Shown here piece after piece: positions 60,593 through 64,000 of a stretch of 64,000 bases of DNA (position 1 is the stretch's first letter; every line of letters starts with the position of its first letter). Both the position numbers and the translations under genes were made by a program. The notes beneath the pieces are model-generated. The model searched no databases. It was not told the DNA's origin and saw nothing but the letters and a program-made list of their open reading frames with translations. This DNA comes from Flagellimonas okinawensis (lineage in GTDB: Bacteria; Bacteroidota; Bacteroidia; Flavobacteriales; Flavobacteriaceae): positions 124,001 to 188,000 of the forward strand of contig NZ_JARFVA010000003.1 of the NCBI RefSeq assembly GCF_029194005.1, written 5' to 3'.

Positions 60593-61807
60593 ATGGAAAA
60601 GACGATTTTGCATCTAGACTTGGATACATTTTATGTATCCGTGGAGCGCATCATCAATACAGAGCTTAAAAACAAGCCCTTATTGGTGGGCGGCACCAGC
60701 GACCGTGGTGTCGTGGCCGCTTGCAGCTATGAGACCCGTGGATTTGGGGTGCATTCGGGCATGCCCATGAAGATGGCCAAGGAACTTTGCCCGGAAGCCG
60801 TGGTGATTCGTGGCAATGCGGGGACGTATAGCAAATATTCGGACGTGGTCACCGAAATCATTAAGGAACACGTGCCCCTTTTCGAAAAATCGAGCATTGA
60901 TGAGTTCTATGCTGACTTATCGGGAATGGACCGCTTTTTTGGCTGTTACAAATATGCTACGGAAATGCGCCAGAAAATCATTCGGGAAACGGGACTACCT
61001 ATTTCGTTTGGTTTATCGGTGAATAAAGTGGTCTCCAAAGTAGCGACCAATGAAGCTAAACCCAACAATCAGCTTAAAATAGATTTTGGCCTGGAAAAAC
61101 CTTTTTTGGCTCCGCTTTCCATCAAAAAGATTCCGATGGTGGGCGACAAGACCTATCAAACCCTAAGAAATTTGGGCATACGGCAAGTAAAGACCATTCA
61201 GGATATGCCCATGGACATTATGCAACGGGTGTTGGGCGCCAACGGCCAAGTCATCTGGAAAAGAGCCAATGGCATAGATAATACACCTGTGATTCCGTTC
61301 CACGACCGAAAATCCATTTCAAACGAAAGAACATTTGATAAGGACACTATCGATGTCATCAAACTAAGGGGCATTTTAATTGCCATGACCGAGAATTTGG
61401 CCTACCAGCTACGTCGAGGTGATAAGTTAACGGCCTGTATTGCTGTGAAGATTAGGTATTCCGATTTCAATACTTATTCCAAACAATCACGTATACCTTA
61501 CACGAGTGCTGACCATATACTTATTCCAAAAATTTTGGAACTGTTCAATTCCCTTTACAACAAACGGATGTTGGTACGCCTCATCGGAATTCGATTCAGT
61601 CATTTGGTCTCGGGCAATTACCAAATCAACCTCTTTGAAGACACCGAGGAAACCCTGAACCTTTACCAAGCCATGGACCATGTCCGTAACAGGTTTGGAA
61701 GTCGAAGCGTACTACGCGCCTCGGCCATGGGCGCAAAGACCATTGGGAGCATGCACAACCCTTTTAATGGGGAACCGCCTGTGGTTTTGGCTCACAGGAA
61801 ACAGTAA
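60593..61807 (+). CDS. dinB: Y-family DNA polymerase (DinB/Pol IV type)
   Basis: A 404-residue translesion polymerase. The catalytic acids are in LHLDLDTFYVSVE and KSSIDEFYADLS; the thumb helix-hairpin-helix and the little finger domain (about 240-350) follow. QINLF at 344-348 matches the beta-clamp binding pentapeptide. The C-terminal tail (about 360-404) contains no further domain. It precedes a DnaE-type polymerase gene by 53 bp, forming a mutasome-like cassette as in imuB-dnaE2 systems, but no imuA is seen. Tandem operator-like repeats upstream suggest damage-inducible control (inference). Confidence 0.93.
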   Translation: MEKTILHLDLDTFYVSVERIINTELKNKPLLVGGTSDRGVVAACSYETRGFGVHSGMPMKMAKELCPEAVVIRGNAGTYSKYSDVVTEIIKEHVPLFEKSSIDEFYADLSGMDRFFGCYKYATEMRQKIIRETGLPISFGLSVNKVVSKVATNEAKPNNQLKIDFGLEKPFLAPLSIKKIPMVGDKTYQTLRNLGIRQVKTIQDMPMDIMQRVLGANGQVIWKRANGIDNTPVIPFHDRKSISNERTFDKDTIDVIKLRGILIAMTENLAYQLRRGDKLTACIAVKIRYSDFNTYSKQSRIPYTSADHILIPKILELFNSLYNKRMLVRLIGIRFSHLVSGNYQINLFEDTEETLNLYQAMDHVRNRFGSRSVLRASAMGAKTIGSMHNPFNGEPPVVLAHRKQ

Positions 61808-61860
61808 TCAATTTCCAATGAGCAATAAACAATGAATAATTGATAACTGAACATTGACAA
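61808..61860. repeat. CAAT-rich intergenic tract before dnaE
   Basis: A low-complexity stretch of CAAT and AATGA words ending in CATTGACAATTG, related to the tract at 44837-44862. The in-frame TGA at 61855-61857 closes the reading frame upstream of the dnaE start. Confidence 0.4.
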
Positions 61861-64000
61861 TTGTATTTAAACTGCCACACATATTACAGTTTACGGTTCG
61901 GGACCTTCTCAGAGGTGGAACTATTGCAATTGGCGCAACAAAACCATGTGACCCAACTGGTACTTACCGATATCAACAACACCTCGGCAGGATTGAACTT
62001 TGTTCGAAAGGCACCGGAATTCGGCATAAAACCAATTTTAGGGATTGATTTTAGGAATGGAACAGAGCCCTGCTTTATCGGCATTGCCCAAAACAACGAA
62101 GGGTATCTGGAATTGAACGATTTTTTGTCCCGTCACCTTTATGACGGTTCAAAAATTCCAGACCGAGCTCCCACTTTTAAAAATGTGTTCGTGGTATATC
62201 CTTTTGAACAGGTCCTGCTCAATGAGCTTGACCATTTTCAAGACCATGAGTTTGTTGGAATCTCCATCAAAGATCTGCGGCGGCTTCCCTTCTCCAAATT
62301 AGCCTCACTAAAGACCAAACTGGTGGTACAACAGCCCGTCACCTTTCGGTACAAACAGGATTTTAATGCGCACAGATTGCTACGAGCTATCGACAACAAT
62401 GTATTGTTGAGCAAACTTCCTAAGGAAGAAGAGGCAAATGAGGAAGAGAAAATGTATCCCGTCCAAAATTTGGCCGCCGCGTTTTCAGAGTTTCCTTTTA
62501 TTCTGGAAAACACGGAAAAACTGCTCAATAAGTGCAGTATCCATTTTGATTTTTCTAAAGACAGAAAGCCCCAAAACCTAAAAACTTATTTGGGAAGTGT
62601 GGAAAAAGACGAACAACTTTTGGAAAAACTCTGTACCGAAGGACTCCCCTATCGATATGAGGAAGTGAACGAATCTATCAACAATCGGTTGGACAAGGAA
62701 TTGGACCTTATCAAAAAAATGGGATTTGTGTCTTACTTCTTGATTAATTGGGACATTGTTTCCGAAGCAAGGCGAAGAGGCTTCTTTTATGTGGGACGAG
62801 GTAGTGGTGCCAATAGTATTGTAGCCTACCTGCTTCGCATTACCGATGTGGACCCCATGGAACTCGACCTTTATTTTGAGCGCTTCATTAACCTCTACCG
62901 AGCCAATCCTCCCGATTTTGACATTGATTTTTCGTGGCGAGACCGCCCTGCCATGACGCAATATATTTTTGATCGTTTTGAACATGTCGCCCTACTTGGC
63001 ACCTATGTCACTTTTAAAGAACGAGGCGTTATTCGGGAATTGGGCAAAGTGTTCGGACTCCCTCCACAGGATATTGATTTTTTGTTGACAGGAAGATATG
63101 TCTTCGACCAATTGGATCATGTTTCCAAATTGGTACTGAAATACGGTGGCTTGCTCAAGGGCAAACCCAATTATTTGAGTATTCACGCTGGGGGGATTTT
63201 GATCAGTGATAAACCATTGCATTGGTTTTCAGCCACCCATTTGCCACCAAAAGGGTTCCCCACTACACAATACGATATGGTCATCGCGGAAGATGTGGGG
63301 CTCTATAAATTTGATATTCTAGGACAGCGTGGTTTGGGCAAGATCAAAGAAGCCTTGGATATTGTGGCGTACAATCAACCTGAAAAACATAAAGAGATTG
63401 ATATTCACAATATCAAAGGGTTCAAAAAGGACCCAAAAATCAACAACCTGATCAAAACGGCACAATGCATGGGCTGTTTTTATGTGGAATCGCCAGCTAT
63501 GCGGATGCTGCTCAAAAAACTACAGGTCGACAACTATTTGGGCTTGGTGGCCGCCAGTTCCATTATCCGACCCGGAGTGGCCAAAAGTGGTATGATGCGA
63601 GAGTATATTTTACGCCACCGTAACAAGGGCAGGGCCGAGGAAAAAGCACATCCCATTATGTTGAAAATCATGCCCGACACTTATGGGGTTATGGTCTACC
63701 AAGAAGACGTGATCAAAGTGGCCCACCATTTTGCAGGATTAGATCTTGGCGAGGCGGACGTACTCCGTAGAGGCATGAGTGGCAAGTTCCGTTCGCGGGC
63801 GGAATTCCAAAAAGTACAGGACAAGTTTATCGCCAATTGCAGAAAAAAGGGCTATGCAGAATCCCTGATTTCGGAAATCTGGAACCAAGTCGCCAGTTTT
63901 GCGGGTTATGCGTTCGCCAAAGGTCACTCCGCTTCGTATGCAGTGGAGAGTTATCAAAGCTTGTTTTTGAGGACCTATTTCCCTTTGGAATATATGGTGG
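61861..64000 (+). CDS. DnaE-type DNA polymerase III alpha subunit (error-prone class), N-terminal part
   Basis: The frame is open from a TTG at 61861 to the window end, giving 713 residues; the C-terminus lies beyond. An in-frame TGA at 61855 makes TTG the first possible start, with no ATG before residue 198. The N-terminal PHP domain is divergent (LNCHTYYSLRFGTFSE). The palm domain contains GRGSGANSIVAYLL, the two catalytic aspartates in PPDFDIDFSW, KFDILGQRGL (third acid) and YQEDVIKVAHHFAG. Its position after dinB matches the accessory DnaE2 role in translesion synthesis rather than the replicative copy; I infer this from context and the reduced spacing of the N-terminal region. Confidence 0.93.
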   Translation, partial: MYLNCHTYYSLRFGTFSEVELLQLAQQNHVTQLVLTDINNTSAGLNFVRKAPEFGIKPILGIDFRNGTEPCFIGIAQNNEGYLELNDFLSRHLYDGSKIPDRAPTFKNVFVVYPFEQVLLNELDHFQDHEFVGISIKDLRRLPFSKLASLKTKLVVQQPVTFRYKQDFNAHRLLRAIDNNVLLSKLPKEEEANEEEKMYPVQNLAAAFSEFPFILENTEKLLNKCSIHFDFSKDRKPQNLKTYLGSVEKDEQLLEKLCTEGLPYRYEEVNESINNRLDKELDLIKKMGFVSYFLINWDIVSEARRRGFFYVGRGSGANSIVAYLLRITDVDPMELDLYFERFINLYRANPPDFDIDFSWRDRPAMTQYIFDRFEHVALLGTYVTFKERGVIRELGKVFGLPPQDIDFLLTGRYVFDQLDHVSKLVLKYGGLLKGKPNYLSIHAGGILISDKPLHWFSATHLPPKGFPTTQYDMVIAEDVGLYKFDILGQRGLGKIKEALDIVAYNQPEKHKEIDIHNIKGFKKDPKINNLIKTAQCMGCFYVESPAMRMLLKKLQVDNYLGLVAASSIIRPGVAKSGMMREYILRHRNKGRAEEKAHPIMLKIMPDTYGVMVYQEDVIKVAHHFAGLDLGEADVLRRGMSGKFRSRAEFQKVQDKFIANCRKKGYAESLISEIWNQVASFAGYAFAKGHSASYAVESYQSLFLRTYFPLEYMV

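Noticed and set aside
61854..61863. TGACAATTG before dnaE as an Fnr-type half-site
   Set aside because: Only one arm is present, the second is TTGTAT, and it lies over the start codon inside a CAAT-rich repeat.
1..64000. CRISPR arrays, insertion sequences, prophage or toxin-antitoxin modules
   Set aside because: No regularly spaced repeats, transposase or integrase motifs, or phage structural genes were seen on either strand.

Overview
The window reads as chromosomal DNA of a marine-type member of the Flavobacteriaceae (Bacteroidetes). The evidence is the CcoN-CcoO fusion, M56/BlaI pairs, TonB proteins with the Bacteroidetes P-x-F-P-G-C motif, DUF4230/DUF4260/DUF2490/DUF4407 genes, and promoters with the Bacteroidetes -7 element TAnnTTTG in place of E. 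coli-type -10 boxes. The genus cannot be fixed from this stretch. There is no sign of phage, plasmid, insertion sequence or CRISPR; it looks like core and semi-core genome with one tRNA. Layout: 1-2513 holds the end of the Kdo transferase gene, a sugar porter and a tiny membrane protein. 9180 down to 2506 (minus strand) is a central-carbon block: universal stress protein, SLC13-type permease, PEP carboxykinase, phosphofructokinase, ribosome hibernation factor, lipoprotein. 9378-12004 carries a ROK sugar kinase, a DUF2490 protein and TonB. 15098 down to 12052 is an uncharacterised ligase-CBS plus deacylase pair, divergent from hemN-usp (15283-17480). 27520 down to 17573 is a complete cbb3 oxidase locus (ccoI; ccoS-NO-Q-P-G-fixH-tauE), followed by a CoA transferase. 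27643-30317 holds an Fnr-type regulator, another usp and a threonine dehydratase. 32242 down to 30314 is a two-component pair. 32962-39358 has an SRAP protein, tRNA-Leu, a dipeptidase, PhnA, a BlaI/M56 pair and DUF4407. 51718 down to 39355 (with 52271-51831) is a long minus-strand run: membrane MutS-like ATPase, small DUF genes, HemW, RuvC, TPR protein, a second M56/BlaI pair, a TonB receptor and a His-rich protein. 52386-60257 contains DUF456, a nitroreductase, a LysR regulator and a complete hutHIUG operon. 60593-64000 is a DinB plus DnaE-type translesion polymerase cassette cut by the window end. The most notable result is regulatory. Nine promoters carry the palindrome TGAY-N4-RTCA exactly 23 bp upstream of a -7 box of type TAnnTTTG/A, and a tenth has 24 bp. 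That puts the dyad near -41.5, the class II position for Crp/Fnr activators. The downstream genes are the hibernation factor, three usp genes or operons (one also containing pckA and pfk), DUF2490, tonB, the ligase-CBS/deacylase pair, hemN, the cco operon, ccoI and the Fnr-type gene itself. This suggests the first half of the window is a physically clustered low-oxygen and energy-stress regulon run by the Fnr-like protein at 27643-28332, with the 12052-15098 gene pair as its least understood member.
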